From: CAVPLM01 sp963713545 | GTDB lineage: Bacteria > Actinomycetota > Thermoleophilia > RBG-16-64-13 | NCBI GenBank assembly: GCA_963713545.1 | Contig: CAVQME010000001.1 | Location: 372,001-436,000 of the forward strand | Reading direction: 5' to 3' | DNA length: 64,000 bases | In this document: piece by piece, positions 37,096-47,036 of the stretch | Numbering within the stretch: position 1 is the stretch's first letter | Layout of the letters: each line of letters begins with the position of its first letter | Program-made: the position numbers and the translations under genes | Notes under the pieces: generated by a model | The model's database searches: none | What the model saw: the letters and a program-made list of their open reading frames with translations, nothing else | What the model was told of the DNA's origin: nothing

Positions 37096-37125
37096 CCAGG
37101 GGCGCGCATCTCGGCGCGCCCCTGG
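37096..37125 (-). terminator. Hairpin between binding-protein and permease genes
   Basis: A 12-bp stem (37096-37107 with 37114-37125, loop ATCTCG) lies in the 68-nt gap between the solute-binding gene and livH. Such stems often attenuate read-through or protect the 3' end, so that the binding protein is made in excess over the membrane components. Confidence 0.6.
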
Positions 37126-37145
37126 ATGTCCTGCTCGCTTCGAGT

Positions 37146-38645
37146 TCAGATCACGACCAGACTGTGTTCCGTCGATTGTCGAGCTGCTCGTCGTGTGGCC
37201 GGAGCCGGAGCGGATGCCTTCGCTTCGGCCCAGCCTGTTTCGGGAAGATGGGCGCCGCAGTGCGTTTGTCGCCGGGTCGATGACCTGCGGATATGCCGTT
37301 CTGCCACTGGCCGATCTGGCCGGCGTAGCAGAGCCGTCGAGGAATCTGGTTCGGATCGAAGAAGAAGTCGTCCGACATGAGGGTCTTGAAGTGCCCCGTG
37401 CGCATGACGTCGGCTATCTCCGCCTGATCCAGAGGTTCCGGCCTGCTCGATGGCCTGCTGAAGAAGCCCAGCTGGGACTGTAGATCATTGCGCCCCAGAA
37501 GTCGACGTTCGCCGGACCGCCACGAACGCGGACAGACGATCGTAGTAGTCTTTGGCAGCCGGGGAGGTGCTTGATAGTCCAGGCTCCTTCGAACAAGATC
37601 CCTTCCAGCCGCGCCCTCGAACGCGTTGTAGAACCACTGGCTGGCGCCAGTCCGGTCCCCCAGGAAGGCCTTGGGGCTGAAGTTGACCTGGCATCATCGT
37701 GCCCGTGGCCAGGGTGTTGCTCGGGCGGATACTGGAACGAGCAGAAGACGTCCGCGTCCGGGTTCTCGCTCTGCACTGTTGACGATGCTGGACATGTCCT
37801 TGATGTCCGGGCGGTACCGGCGTGTTGCTCATGATCTCGATGCCCGCGGTGGCAAAGTAGATCTGCGCCTGCGCATTGATACTCGATGCCGATGCAGGTC
37901 GTCGATGTAGGCACGATGGAGCGGACTTGACGCCCAGCCTCCTTGCAGATCTCCGCGAACATCGGGCAGCTGGCATGGTTGGAGTAGTTCAGCACCTGGA
38001 AGAATAGGGTAGCGGGTGCCCTTGGCCATCTCCTCCTCGAGCGTCGTGGCGCCGCCCTCGGAGCTCATCAGGATGTAGTTGTGCGCGTTCGCCACGCCGG
38101 CCGCCGCGAACAGGAACGCGGTGCTGCACGGCGCGAAGACGAAGTCGACCTTGTCCTCTTCGCATGAGCTTGGTGAGCAGGCGCATGCTCTGGTCGAGGT
38201 CGCTCTGGTCGTCGTAGACCGTCATCTCGATCGGCAGCTTCTTGCCGGCCACTTTGATACCGCCGGCTGCGTTGACTGTCCTTGACCCACAGCTTGTAGG
38301 CGGGGCCCAAGTTGCCTGCCTCAAACGGGGCGCATTGGCGCCGGTGATCGGCCGCGCCGCGCCGATGACGGATCTTGTCCGCGCCGGCGGCTCCGGGCCC
38401 GCCGTGACGGTCGTGGTCGCACCGGCCGCGGTCGTAGTGGTGGCACCACCAGCAGTGGTCGTCGTCTCTGCCGCGGCGGTGGTGGTCGTCTCTTCCTCGC
38501 CGCACGCGGCGATCAATCCACCCAGACCGCCTCCGACGACGACCGCTCCCCCGGCGATCCCGGCGTACTTCAAGAACTCACGCCGGCTGACCGCCCTGCG
38601 AGTCAAACCTTCTTCGTTGGTTTTGGGATCTAGCTCATCCTGCAT
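37146..38645 (-). CDS. Branched-chain amino acid-type ABC transporter solute-binding lipoprotein (copy 1), many frameshifts
   Basis: The N-terminus has a Tat motif SRREFLKYAG (R21-R22), a hydrophobic stretch and the lipobox IAAC (Cys48), then a Thr/Ala-rich linker to about residue 83. The periplasmic-binding-protein fold (Peripla_BP_6) follows in pieces: VAGKKLPIEMTVYDDQSDLD, then further fragments, and near the end GHFKTLMSDDFFFDPNQIPR and TAAPIFPKQA. At least six frame changes lie between 38330 and 37210; the last codons run to a TGA at 37146. It is the first gene of the liv operon. The ligand is unknown: such proteins bind aromatic acids as often as amino acids. Confidence 0.78.
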
Positions 38646-38836
38646 CGTGTGGTCCTCCCTCCATGTCCCGAACTTATCGATCCTGTGTAGGCCCTCGCAA
38701 AGCCCTTGTCGGGCCAGCGGTCACAGGCCCCCTGTCACGTTTGAGGATTCCCCTGCTCAGTCCCTACCATTGCCAAGCAATCACCTCCCACAGAAGCTCC
38801 CAACCCTTGCAGTGCGACTACCTTTGGTATCCCCCC

Positions 38837-40171
38837 TTAGTATCTTCCGTATTCCTTGGCCGTCTGGATCATCGCGCGCAGGTTCTCTTCCTTGCCAGAA
38901 TCTGGAACCGCCCCGGCATCCAGGATAAACCCGCCCCCTTCGCCGGCCGTATCGATGAGATCACGGCAGTACGCCGCGGTCTCCTCAGCCGTGCCGGCAT
39001 AGAGCAGCGACAGGGGCACGTTCCCCTGGAGGCAGGCCACTGTGCCGATCGTTTGCTTCGCCCTCGCCATGTCGGTCTGGTCGAACAGCCAGACGGTCTT
39101 CCCCTTGGGCAGGTCCATGATGGCTTCGAGCCTGGTGTTGTAGCGGCCTTCGGCGAACATGAACGGGATACAGCCTTCCTCGATCAGCCCGAGCATGACC
39201 GCGCGCAACGTCGGCCAATAGAAGGTCCTGAACTGCTCGTCGCTCATGAAGCCGTCGGCGCCCTTGTGCAGGGGCATGAACACGAAAGGTGTGCCCAGCT
39301 CACCCGGACGCTTGAGGGCCCAGTCGACGGCGACCGGTACGAGCCGCTCGCAGGCGGCCAGCACCTTGTCCGGGTACCGGAACATGTCCATGATCACGCC
39401 CCTGGTGCCGCGCATCGTGTCTCCCAGGATGTCGAAGGGCGCTTTTGATCCGCCGGCGAAGTAGCCGGGGTAACCGGACATCATCAGGTCACCGACCATA
39501 CCGAACATGCTCTGAGCCCAGGCGGAGGCCGCGGCAGACGCGGCCGCCAACCGCTGCAGTCCCTCCGTCATCTCCGGGGAGCCCCACCCGCCCATGTGGA
39601 AGGACGAGAAGGGCATCTCGATGAAGTCCCACAAAGAGGACAAGCCGTTGAAACCGGCGAAGCCCCCCACCGCGCGGGGCAGGTAGGTCCGGAGCAGGTA
39701 GTCGGACGGGTCGGAGATCAGGTGGTCGTACTCCTCGGGGAGCATCCATTCCTTTTCGTTGTACTGGAAGCTCGCCTCTTTCGCCACACCGTGGCCCGGC
39801 CACGAGTACGTTCTATAGTCAAGGTGTTCCAACATCGAGCTAGATACAGAGGCAAAGAGAGGGCTGACCTGGGTGTCGAGTTTGAACTCGAGGTTGAAGT
39901 CCGTCCAGGCCTGGGCGGCGCGGGCCGGGTCGGACATCACATCGTACGGGGTCAATCCCGCCCAATATGCCCCCCAGAAACCGCCGAGCAGGCTCACCGG
40001 CACCCGGTCGGGTTTCTCCAGGTTGATGGCAGCAAGGATGCGGTCCACCCGGGCTTTGTAGTCGGCTTCGGCCTCGGGGCTTTTGAAGGGGATGTCGGGG
40101 TTGCGCCACTTCTCGATACGGGAGGCCAGGCGTTCCTCCGGGGTCATATCGGCCCAGGCTTTACCTGCCAT
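38837..40171 (-). CDS. Uroporphyrinogen decarboxylase (UroD)-fold, MtaA/CmuA-like protein, 444 aa
   Basis: TIM-barrel protein of the URO-D methyltransferase superfamily (DRVPVSLLGGFWGAYWAG, MFGMVGDLMMSGYPGYFAGG, FMPLHKGADGFMSDEQFRTF). Such enzymes move methyl groups to or from corrinoid proteins. The His-x-Cys...Cys zinc motif of MtaA-type thiol methyltransferases is not seen; the matching place reads FMFAEGRYN, so it may be a methyltransferase I for a methoxylated substrate or a diverged member. The start ATG 40171 overlaps the corrinoid-protein stop as TGATG, so the two are made together. The frame is intact. Confidence 0.82.
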   Translation of the reverse strand: MAGKAWADMTPEERLASRIEKWRNPDIPFKSPEAEADYKARVDRILAAINLEKPDRVPVSLLGGFWGAYWAGLTPYDVMSDPARAAQAWTDFNLEFKLDTQVSPLFASVSSSMLEHLDYRTYSWPGHGVAKEASFQYNEKEWMLPEEYDHLISDPSDYLLRTYLPRAVGGFAGFNGLSSLWDFIEMPFSSFHMGGWGSPEMTEGLQRLAAASAAASAWAQSMFGMVGDLMMSGYPGYFAGGSKAPFDILGDTMRGTRGVIMDMFRYPDKVLAACERLVPVAVDWALKRPGELGTPFVFMPLHKGADGFMSDEQFRTFYWPTLRAVMLGLIEEGCIPFMFAEGRYNTRLEAIMDLPKGKTVWLFDQTDMARAKQTIGTVACLQGNVPLSLLYAGTAEETAAYCRDLIDTAGEGGGFILDAGAVPDSGKEENLRAMIQTAKEYGRY

Positions 40172-40807
40172 CACGCCACCCCCACCGTTTCTTTGGCAAA
40201 GGCGACCGCGGCCATGGCGTCGTCGCCGTAGGCGTCGGCCCCGGTGTACTTACGGACGGTGTCGTCCATCTGCCCCCCGCCGATGATGACCTTGAGATCC
40301 CCGCGGAGCCCGGCCGCCTCTACCTCTTCGATGGTGGACTTCATGGAGTCAAAAGCCACACTTAGAGAAGCCGGAGAGGGCGAGGACCTGGGGATGGTGT
40401 TCGGAGACGGCTTTTACGAAGTTCTCTTCCGGCTGGTCGATACCGAGGTCTATGACCTCAAAGCCGTTCACCTCCAGCATGAAGCCCACGATGTCTTTAC
40501 CGATGTCGTGGATGTCGCCCCGGACGGTACCTAAGACCACGGTGCCCAGCTTTTTAGCGGTATCGGTCTTCGCGGCCAGGTGAGGCTTTAAGACTTCGCC
40601 GATCTTACGGAGCATCTCGCCACTCATGATGAGCTCCGGCAGGAAGTAGGTGCCCTCCTGGTAGCGTTCCCCCACCACCTGCATGGCTTCGGAGGAGAGG
40701 TCGAGGATCTTACCCGGGTCCTCGCCTTTAGCCAGAAGCTCGTCCACGATCTGGAGGGCTTCTTTCTCCTTCATGTTGGCCATGGCTTCGATCAGTTCGT
40801 GGGCCAT
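40171..40807 (-). CDS. Corrinoid (B12-binding) methyltransferase protein, copy 1, one frameshift
   Basis: Corrinoid protein of the MtaC/MtvC type, about 211 aa. The helical cap domain (MKEKEALQIVDELLAKGEDP) is followed by the Rossmann B12 domain with the cobalt-ligand motif GDIHDIGKD (DxHxxG) and, past the frame change at about 40360, GLRGDLKVIIGGGQMDD. The start ATG 40807 follows AAGGAG. It shuttles methyl groups to the coupled UroD-family enzyme. A separate methyltransferase II/activase is not encoded nearby. Confidence 0.87.
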
Positions 40808-41172
40808 CTGGGCTCCTTTCGTCCACAAAGCACCATGCTGCCAATGGGCTAGAAACGATCCTTGCGGCCTCGAAGCACCCCGGGGGGCGTTCCCGGGTCC
40901 AACCGACGCTACCTGAAACCCCCTGTGCAGCCTGCCCCCCGGTCGCCTCCCTCCCAGCGTGGGAGGCTCGTACCGCACCTGCTCGGTCGATTCCCGATTC
41001 TACAAGATTGCCGGAAGCAATGCAATCAACCTGTATAGACAATATGGTATTGTACTAGCGAGGAAATAGCTAGCCATCTTTGCTAGTGTGTGTCGGGGGG
41101 AGATGCTTATCTCTCTCCGTGCCTCGCTTAGCCCCCGAGGTTGTTCCTTCTCGTAAAGTGAGATCTTTCGGG
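40808..41172. other. Divergent intergenic region between corrinoid module and GntR regulator
   Basis: A 365-nt gap with no supported gene. The half near 41000-41110 is AT-richer than the surroundings (for example TATGGTATTGTACTAG) and carries the palindrome at 41039-41053, as expected of a divergent promoter. The half next to 40808 is GC-rich untranslated leader. Confidence 0.6.
41039..41053. promoter_or_regulatory. Palindromic GntR-type operator candidate
   Basis: A perfect inverted repeat ACAATA-TGG-TATTGT in an AT-rich stretch, 119 nt upstream of the GntR start and 231 nt upstream of the divergent corrinoid-protein gene. HutC/GntR proteins bind short palindromes of this size, so it is a candidate autoregulatory site. 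Confidence 0.5.
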
Positions 41173-41946
41173 ATGAGCACGCAGGCACTGACTGATCGCG
41201 GATCGCTGGAGCCTCCGGCCCCAAGCCAGGGTGCACCGGCGAGGTCGCCGGCCTATCTCCGGATCGCTGAGACTCTGGCCGATCGGATCACTTCCGGCGT
41301 CTACCCAGCGGGTAGCCGTCTTCCCTCGGGCGCAGAGCTCTGCACCGAGTTCGGGGTGAGCCCCATGACCATGCGCCGGGCGATCGCCATCCTCCAGGAC
41401 CAGGGACTCCTGTCCGGGATGAGGGGCCGGGGCACGTTCGCCCGTTCCATCGACCTGGGCGACTCGGTCTTCAGGCTGGACTCGCTCGCCGGCGACTGGC
41501 TGGATGAATCTGCGGAGATACGGCTGCTCTCGGCCTCGATGACCAGAGCCGATGAGAAGGTCGCCGCGATGCTCTCGATAGAGCCCGGCCAGCGCATCAT
41601 CTACCTGCGGCGCCTTGTGCTCTACGACGGCAGCCCGGCCATGTATCACACAGAGTACATCGTCTACGATCCCCGCCGCCCGCTGGTGGAGTCCCAGCTG
41701 CAACTGACCTCCCTGCACGCGTTCCTGGACTCCGGCCGGGCGCACCGCTTCCCTCTGGGCGAACTCACTCTGACCGCGGTGAATCTGGATGCCGAGAGCG
41801 CACACGCTCTCGGGGAATCAGAGGGAGCCTTGGCTCTCCGTCTGGAGCATGTCTTCCAGCAGAGCGACCGGACTCCGGTCAGTTGGGGCTGGTTCCTCAT
41901 GCGGGCCGAGCTGTTCCGGCTCCGGGCACGACTGGGACCGGCATAG
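41173..41946 (+). CDS. GntR (HutC/UTRA)-family transcriptional regulator, 257 aa
   Basis: Winged-helix domain (YLRIAETLADRITSGVYPAG, LPSGAELCTEFGVSPMTMRR, GLLSGMRGRGTFA) followed by a UTRA ligand domain (PGQRIIYLRRLVLYDGSPAM). Start ATG 41173 (MSTQAL) is chosen over upstream codons because the conserved domain begins about 25 residues later. It is divergent from the UroD/corrinoid pair and 21 nt before a second corrinoid gene, so it probably controls both methyl-transfer modules. Confidence 0.88.
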   Translation: MSTQALTDRGSLEPPAPSQGAPARSPAYLRIAETLADRITSGVYPAGSRLPSGAELCTEFGVSPMTMRRAIAILQDQGLLSGMRGRGTFARSIDLGDSVFRLDSLAGDWLDESAEIRLLSASMTRADEKVAAMLSIEPGQRIIYLRRLVLYDGSPAMYHTEYIVYDPRRPLVESQLQLTSLHAFLDSGRAHRFPLGELTLTAVNLDAESAHALGESEGALALRLEHVFQQSDRTPVSWGWFLMRAELFRLRARLGPA

Positions 41947-41967
41947 GACGGGCGGAGGTACCGACCG

Positions 41968-42621
41968 GTGGCAAGTCTAGACAAACTGCGGACGGCCCTC
42001 ATCGAGTTGGACGAAGGCCGCACGCTCGAGCTTACGAAAGAACTCCTCGCTGAGGGTGGAACGACGCCTCCATCGATCCTCAACACCTGCCAGCAGGCGC
42101 TGAAGGTGGTCGGGGAGCGCTACGAGCGACAGGAGTACTACATCTCGGGCCTCATCATGGCAGGAGAGATCTTCAAGGAAGTCATCGAGCTTGTGCAGCC
42201 CGAATACGAGCCAACCCCTCTCGGTGAGTCGGCGGGGACGATCTTGCTCGGGACCGTCGCCGGCGACATCCACGACATCGGAAAGAACATCTTCGGCACC
42301 TCGCTTCGAAGCGCCGGCCTCACCGTGATCGACCTGGGTGTCGACGTCGCTCCCGAACGGTTCCTCGATGAGACCAGGCGTTCCCGACCCGACGTGGTCT
42401 GCCTATCGGGCCTCATCATGCCGGCGTTCGAAAGTATGCGATCCACGGTGGCGCTCATCCGGGCATCCGACTCGGAGCTCGGCTATCGCCCGCCTGTGGT
42501 CATCGGCGGAGCGATCATAGACGGCCGCATCTGCCAGTACTGCCAAGCCGACTCGTGGAGCACGGACGCCATGGAGGGAGTGCGCATCTGCCAGGACCTG
42601 GCGGCCCGCACCTCTGAGTGA
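41968..42621 (+). CDS. Corrinoid (B12-binding) methyltransferase protein, copy 2, 217 aa
   Basis: Intact homologue of the 40171-40807 product: helical cap (LELTKELLAEGGTTPPSILN), B12 motif GDIHDIGKN and a C-terminal Rossmann half (VVCLSGLIMPAFESM, PPVVIGGAIIDGRICQY). Start GTG 41968. It lies directly behind the GntR gene in the same direction and may be cotranscribed. Having two corrinoid proteins but one UroD-family enzyme suggests two methyl donors sharing an acceptor, or that the partner methyltransferase lies outside the window. Confidence 0.88.
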   Translation: MASLDKLRTALIELDEGRTLELTKELLAEGGTTPPSILNTCQQALKVVGERYERQEYYISGLIMAGEIFKEVIELVQPEYEPTPLGESAGTILLGTVAGDIHDIGKNIFGTSLRSAGLTVIDLGVDVAPERFLDETRRSRPDVVCLSGLIMPAFESMRSTVALIRASDSELGYRPPVVIGGAIIDGRICQYCQADSWSTDAMEGVRICQDLAARTSE

Positions 42622-42625
42622 ACGA

Positions 42626-42645
42626 GGGGCGCCGTGCGGCGCCCC
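42626..42645. terminator. Hairpin between convergent genes
   Basis: GGGGCGCC-GTGC-GGCGCCCC stem 5 nt after the corrinoid-protein stop, in the gap to the convergent IclR gene. There is no T tract, so it is a weak terminator candidate. Confidence 0.45.
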
Positions 42646-42693
42646 CCATGTGGCGTTGCAGTGAGGTGAGCCGTCCGCGACGTGACAGCCGGC

Positions 42694-43449
42694 TCAACCC
42701 TCGGCCGGCGCTGCAAGAAACCCAAGGAACGCCGACAGCGATGCGGTCGTGGCTTTCACGGCCTCGGCGTGTGATCCACGCTGCTCCACGATGAACCGGC
42801 CGGGAGGCGCCAGCACCGCCATCGAAGCCACGACCTTGCCCGCCTGGTCCCGGACTGGAGCGGCAACGGCACAAATCCCGATGTCTCGCTCCTGGTAGTT
42901 GAAAGCGACTCCTTCCTGCCGTACCCGCTCCAACTCCGCAGATAAGATCTCGGGATCGACAATGGACTGCGGGGTAGTCACTTCAAACTGGATCTTCTCC
43001 CGTTCGCCAGGTGACTTGCTGGCCAGGAAGACCTTCCCGTGAGCCGTGTTCGTATAGCCGAACACGCGGCCGATAGAGTGCGGCCGCGTGAAGGGCCGAG
43101 AGGTGAAGATCTCATCGACTTCCACCGGGACCCCGTCGACTTCCACCGCTAAGGTCACCATCTCCTGGGTCACCGAGGCAAGGTCCTCGAGATACGGGCG
43201 GGCGACTTTTGCCAGATCGGCGTAGCGCTCCGACAACTGCCGACCCGCCGCCAGTAGGCCCGGGCCCAAGTGGTACCGGTTGGTCGCATCGCAGACGAGA
43301 AAGCGCAGGCCCTCCATAGTCTTGACCAGACGGTACACGGTCATCCGGGGAAGACCAGTCGCCTCGGAGATCTCTTCCACGGTCCATTCCGGACGGAGTA
43401 CGTCGAAGAGCGAGATCACCGCCAGTCCCTTGGCGAGAACCTGGATCAT
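42694..43449 (-). CDS. IclR-family transcriptional regulator, 251 aa
   Basis: N-terminal helix-turn-helix (WTVEEISEATGLPRMTVYRL) and C-terminal IclR effector domain (GRVFGYTNTAHGKVFLASKS, GVAFNYQERDIGICAVAAPV). Start ATG 43449. It is the last gene of a long - strand series of catabolic genes (56.9 to 42.7 kb), which it presumably regulates. IclR proteins in such settings commonly sense aromatic or heterocyclic intermediates (family knowledge). Confidence 0.9.
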   Translation of the reverse strand: MIQVLAKGLAVISLFDVLRPEWTVEEISEATGLPRMTVYRLVKTMEGLRFLVCDATNRYHLGPGLLAAGRQLSERYADLAKVARPYLEDLASVTQEMVTLAVEVDGVPVEVDEIFTSRPFTRPHSIGRVFGYTNTAHGKVFLASKSPGEREKIQFEVTTPQSIVDPEILSAELERVRQEGVAFNYQERDIGICAVAAPVRDQAGKVVASMAVLAPPGRFIVEQRGSHAEAVKATTASLSAFLGFLAAPAEG

Positions 43450-43489
43450 CCTGCGCTACCTTCCTTCGAAAGGGCGAGTCAGATGTGCG

Positions 43490-44284
43490 TCAGTCGATGT
43501 CAAGATCGAAGAACCTCTTCGGATTGTCCCAGGTGACGCCCTCGATCACGTCTCGCTTCAGTCCCAGCCTACGCATCGAGAGAACAGAACGAGGCACCGA
43601 GAAATAGCCTTCCCCCGCGTAGCCGAACTCGGAGTTGACGAGGAGCTGGCTCCGATACTCCGGGTACTCCGCCACGATCTCAGCCGCGTCTTCCGGCCTT
43701 AGCTTGTCGTAGCACAGGCTCAGCCCCACCATGGCTCCGGTGTCCAGACGATCCTTCAGACTCTCTCTGCCGGTGTGGTCGAACACCACCTTGTCCATAG
43801 GAAAGCGCTCGCTCTCCAGGACCTTGATGATCTGGCGACAAACGTCGACCGCCTGAGGCTCGAGAGGGGTCGGGGTATGGACAATGACCGGCTTGTTGTG
43901 CTCCTTGGCTATGGCCAACTGCGCGCGGAACAACTTCTCTTCATCAGCGATCCCGGCATCCATGCCTATCTCCCCCAGCCCCACAATCGAAGGATGATCG
44001 AGGTACTCGGGCATTCTCTTCAGAGCTTCGGCCACCGACTCGGTGTCGAGCCCGTAGAAGGGGACACTCAGGGTAACGAAGACTTTGATGCCGAGAGACT
44101 CGGAATGCTTGACTTCGAAATCGAGGAACATCCGCCACATCCTGAGAAGGGTCTCGGCCGAGACCATCCACTGGAGCATGTGGGGTGTCGGCAGGACCGC
44201 GCCCTCTACTCCGGCTATGGAAAGGGTCTCGACGTCCTTGCCCTTCATACGGTCAAGGTGGAGATGGGGGTCGATCATTCTCAT
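43490..44284 (-). CDS. TatD-like metal-dependent hydrolase, 264 aa
   Basis: Amidohydrolase-superfamily TIM barrel: N-terminal DPHLHLD (H7, H9), GLGEIGMD with E105, VIVHTPT with H136, FDHTGRE and a terminal WDNPKRFF, all placed as in TatD-type hydrolases. The sequence is more distant from true TatD DNases. In this cluster a role as amide or cyclic-imide hydrolase is plausible (inference). The stop of the upstream RidA-like gene overlaps its start by 4 nt (ATGA). Confidence 0.82.
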   Translation of the reverse strand: MRMIDPHLHLDRMKGKDVETLSIAGVEGAVLPTPHMLQWMVSAETLLRMWRMFLDFEVKHSESLGIKVFVTLSVPFYGLDTESVAEALKRMPEYLDHPSIVGLGEIGMDAGIADEEKLFRAQLAIAKEHNKPVIVHTPTPLEPQAVDVCRQIIKVLESERFPMDKVVFDHTGRESLKDRLDTGAMVGLSLCYDKLRPEDAAEIVAEYPEYRSQLLVNSEFGYAGEGYFSVPRSVLSMRRLGLKRDVIEGVTWDNPKRFFDLDID

Positions 44285-44715
44285 CTGGGGCTCCTTGTGG
44301 TTTTAGCTTTGCGGTCCGGGATAACGGCGATGCTGTCGATCTCGATCAGCAGATCTGGTTCGTGAAGACCCGGAACGCAGACCAAGGTCTCAGCAGGTGG
44401 CTCTTCGATCAGGCGGGGTGCGTACCTCCGGTAGTAATTCTGGATCCTGCTCTCGACTTCAGGCCAGTCGTCTATCCGGGTGAGATAAACGACACTCTTG
44501 ACCATGTCGTTCATGGAGGCCCCAGCTTCCTCGATGGCTCCTCGGACCTTGTCGAGGGCGACCTCTGTCTGCGCTCCCACATCCTCGGAAGAGGCATGGA
44601 AGGTCTCGAGAGTCTGGCCGCTACATCCCGATACGAATACATATTCGCCGACCACCACCGATCGGCTGAAGCGCACCTTCACCGGGTATCGCGCGGGATA
44701 TTTCGTCGTCTTCAT
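44281..44715 (-). CDS. RidA (YjgF/UK114)-family protein, copy 1, 144 aa
   Basis: Chorismate-mutase-like trimer fold: VVVGEYVFVSGCSGQ, ALDKVRGAIEEAGASMNDMV and the C-terminal LLIEIDSIAVI. The conserved Arg of the PAR-(S/T) motif (Arg105 in E. coli RidA), needed for imine deamination, is Glu here (PPAETLVCV). It is therefore probably not a classical 2-aminoacrylate deaminase. It lies between the Mo-hydroxylase large subunit and the TatD-like hydrolase. Confidence 0.85.
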   Translation of the reverse strand: MKTTKYPARYPVKVRFSRSVVVGEYVFVSGCSGQTLETFHASSEDVGAQTEVALDKVRGAIEEAGASMNDMVKSVVYLTRIDDWPEVESRIQNYYRRYAPRLIEEPPAETLVCVPGLHEPDLLIEIDSIAVIPDRKAKTTRSPR

Positions 44716-44725
44716 TGGAATCCGG

Positions 44726-47036
44726 TCACGTCCTCTGGCTTTGTAGGGCCTCGAGGACTTTCTCTGGTGTCATCGGTAGTGAATGGATCCTGATGCCGAC
44801 CGCGTCGTAGAGAGCGTTGGCGATCGACGGCGCGACATTGGTGATACCCGTCTCTCCCACTCCCTTGGCTCCGAACGGTCCGTGGGGATCGGGCTCCTCG
44901 ACCAGGATCACCTCGACCTCCGGCATATCCAAGGTCGACAGCATCTTGTAGGTGGCGAAGCTGTCGGTGAGGACCTTCCCGGTCTTCTCATCGATGGCCA
45001 GGTCCTCGGTCAGTGCATAGCCCAGTCCTTGATAGGCTCCACCCTCGAGGCACGCTTCGACCGAGAGGGGGTTGATCGCCTTGCCGATGTCGTGGGCCAC
45101 CACGTACTTGAGAACCTTGATGACGCCGGTCTCGACGTCGACTTCGATCTCGGAGAAACCCGCCTGGAAGTTGGGGCTGTGAGTGATAGCCTGGTGCTTG
45201 CCGGTGGCCATGATGTGCTGGCCCTCCATGCCGTACTCGTACATGCCGCCGCTGGCGATCTCGCCCACGCTCACGGTCTTCGCGGTGTCGGCTTTCAGGT
45301 ACACCTGACCCTCGCGGATGTCCAGTGTATCCGGGGTCGTCTCCCAGGCCTTGGCGGCTCTCTCCAGGATCATGGCCTTGACCTTACGGCCCGCGTCCAG
45401 CGCCGCATTCCCGATGGCGTAGGTGGACCGGCTGGCGTGCGTGCCAATGTCGAAAAGAGTGACGTCGGTGTCGCCGGTGATCACGTGGATGTCCTCGTAG
45501 CGGAGACCTATGGCTTCCGCGGCGATCTGACTGAGCACTCCGAGGATGCCCTGACCCATCTCGCAGGGGCTGACCGTCAACTGGGCCGACCCGTCCTCAT
45601 GCAGTTTGACGATGGCGGTGGAGTGTTCCAGCAGGAAACCACCCGCACCGCTGGCGTGGGTCATGATGGACATGCCGACGCCTCGCCGGTAACGGCCTTC
45701 CTTCTTGCTGCCCCACCCCTGCCACTTGTCCTTCCAGCCGATACGCTCTGCCCCCTGCTTGATGCACTGCTCGAGTGCGCAGCTCTCGAGGGGCACTGGT
45801 TCCCACATGCTGGGTTCGCCCACGCACTTGATGTTCCTCAGCCGGAACTCCACCGGGTCCATCCCACACTTCTCGGCTGCAAGGTCGACGGCCTGCTGGA
45901 GGATGAAGGATCCCTCCGGGTTGCCATACCCCCTCATCCCGCTGGAGGTGGGATTGTTCGTGTAGACGATGGTGGCCTTGCCGGCGATGACCGGAGAACG
46001 CATCACTCCCAGGGTGGACTGCATGTTCACTGCGCTGATGGTCCCGCTGTGAGAGAAATAGGCCCCCGAGTCGGAAAGGATGCGCTGCTCGAGAGCGGTT
46101 ATGGCGCAGTCTTCGCTCACACCGAGGCGGACGGTCTGGCGCTGCTCGGTGCGGCGAACTCCAGCCATTGAAGTCCTCCTCTCTCGTGACGAAGACCTTC
46201 ACCGGCTTCCCGGTCACCTTCGCCAGCAGCGCGGCGAGCGGCTCGACGCCCAGGCTCAGCCGCGCCCCGAACCCACCTCCCACCGTGGTCGTTATCCAGC
46301 GCACGTCTCCTTCGCCGATACCGAAGATGCGAAGGGCCATTGTCTTCTTGGCCAGGTGCGGGTTCTGGCACGGCGACCACACGGTCAGCCGGCCCCCTCG
46401 TCCCAGCGGGCCACGGCTACGTCGGGCTCCATGTGGGCCTGCTTCTGGCGGGAGCTGCGGCCGCTGAACTCCACCACATGGGCCGACTCGGCCAAGGCCT
46501 TGTCCAGATCGCCCCTGGTTGAAGGGATGCTCGATGACGCCAGCCACGTTGTCCTTCCAGCCTTCGTGGACGATGGGCGCGCCCGGCTTGAGCGCCTCCT
46601 CAGGATCGAAGACGGCCGGCAACTCCTCGTATTCCACCTCGATGAGATCGAGGGCTCGTTCGGCCGTATAGACGTCGACAGCGGCCACAGCCGCGATCCA
46701 GTCGCCGATGTAGCGCGCTTTGTCGGAGAGGATGAACTGGTCGCGGTTCTCGCCCTCGTAGGCGAAGGGGGGCAGGGCCTCCGCCATCACCGAGCGCGTG
46801 AAGGTCATCTTGGGTACGTCCTCGTGGGTGAGGACGGCCGCCACACCCGGGAGCGCCTTCGCCTTCGAGGTATCGATCCGGACCACGTTCGCGTGCGCGT
46901 AGGGGCTCATGAGGATCCGGCCGACGAGCATGCCGGGGAGCACGACGTCGGCGGCATAGATCGCGGCGCCCGTCGTCTTGCCGGCCACATCCGGCTTGGT
47001 TAGGGACTTGCCGATGACGGAAAAGCTCTCTGTCAT
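44726..47036 (-). CDS. Xanthine-dehydrogenase-family Mo-binding subunit (second system), frame-disrupted
   Basis: Mo hydroxylase large subunit of about 770 aa. The start ATG 47036 overlaps the 2Fe-2S subunit stop (ATGA). The N-terminal domain (KTTGAAIYAADVVLPGMLVG) reads to about 46530. The middle (CQNPHLAKKTMALRIFGIGE, GGGFGARLSLGVEPLAALLA) lies in a second frame and the C-terminal two thirds (SSGMRGYGNPEGSFI, CEMGQGILGV, catalytic Glu in AKGVGETGITN) in a third; breaks are near 46530, 46390 and 46185. It has the standard RGYGNPE motif, unlike the 20464-22923 paralogue, so the two enzymes likely have different substrates. Confidence 0.85.

Noticed and set aside
30584..38645. Block of genuine pseudogenes (a decaying island)
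   Set aside because: Conserved motifs, codon bias and gene overlaps persist across every break, including in a toxin-antitoxin pair. Technical indels explain this better than decay.
44783..46171. A 462-codon open frame on the + strand
   Set aside because: Antisense to the second Mo-hydroxylase large subunit; its translation has no domain features. The similar antisense frames at 20782-22164, 48297-50033 and 59152-60654 were rejected for the same reason.
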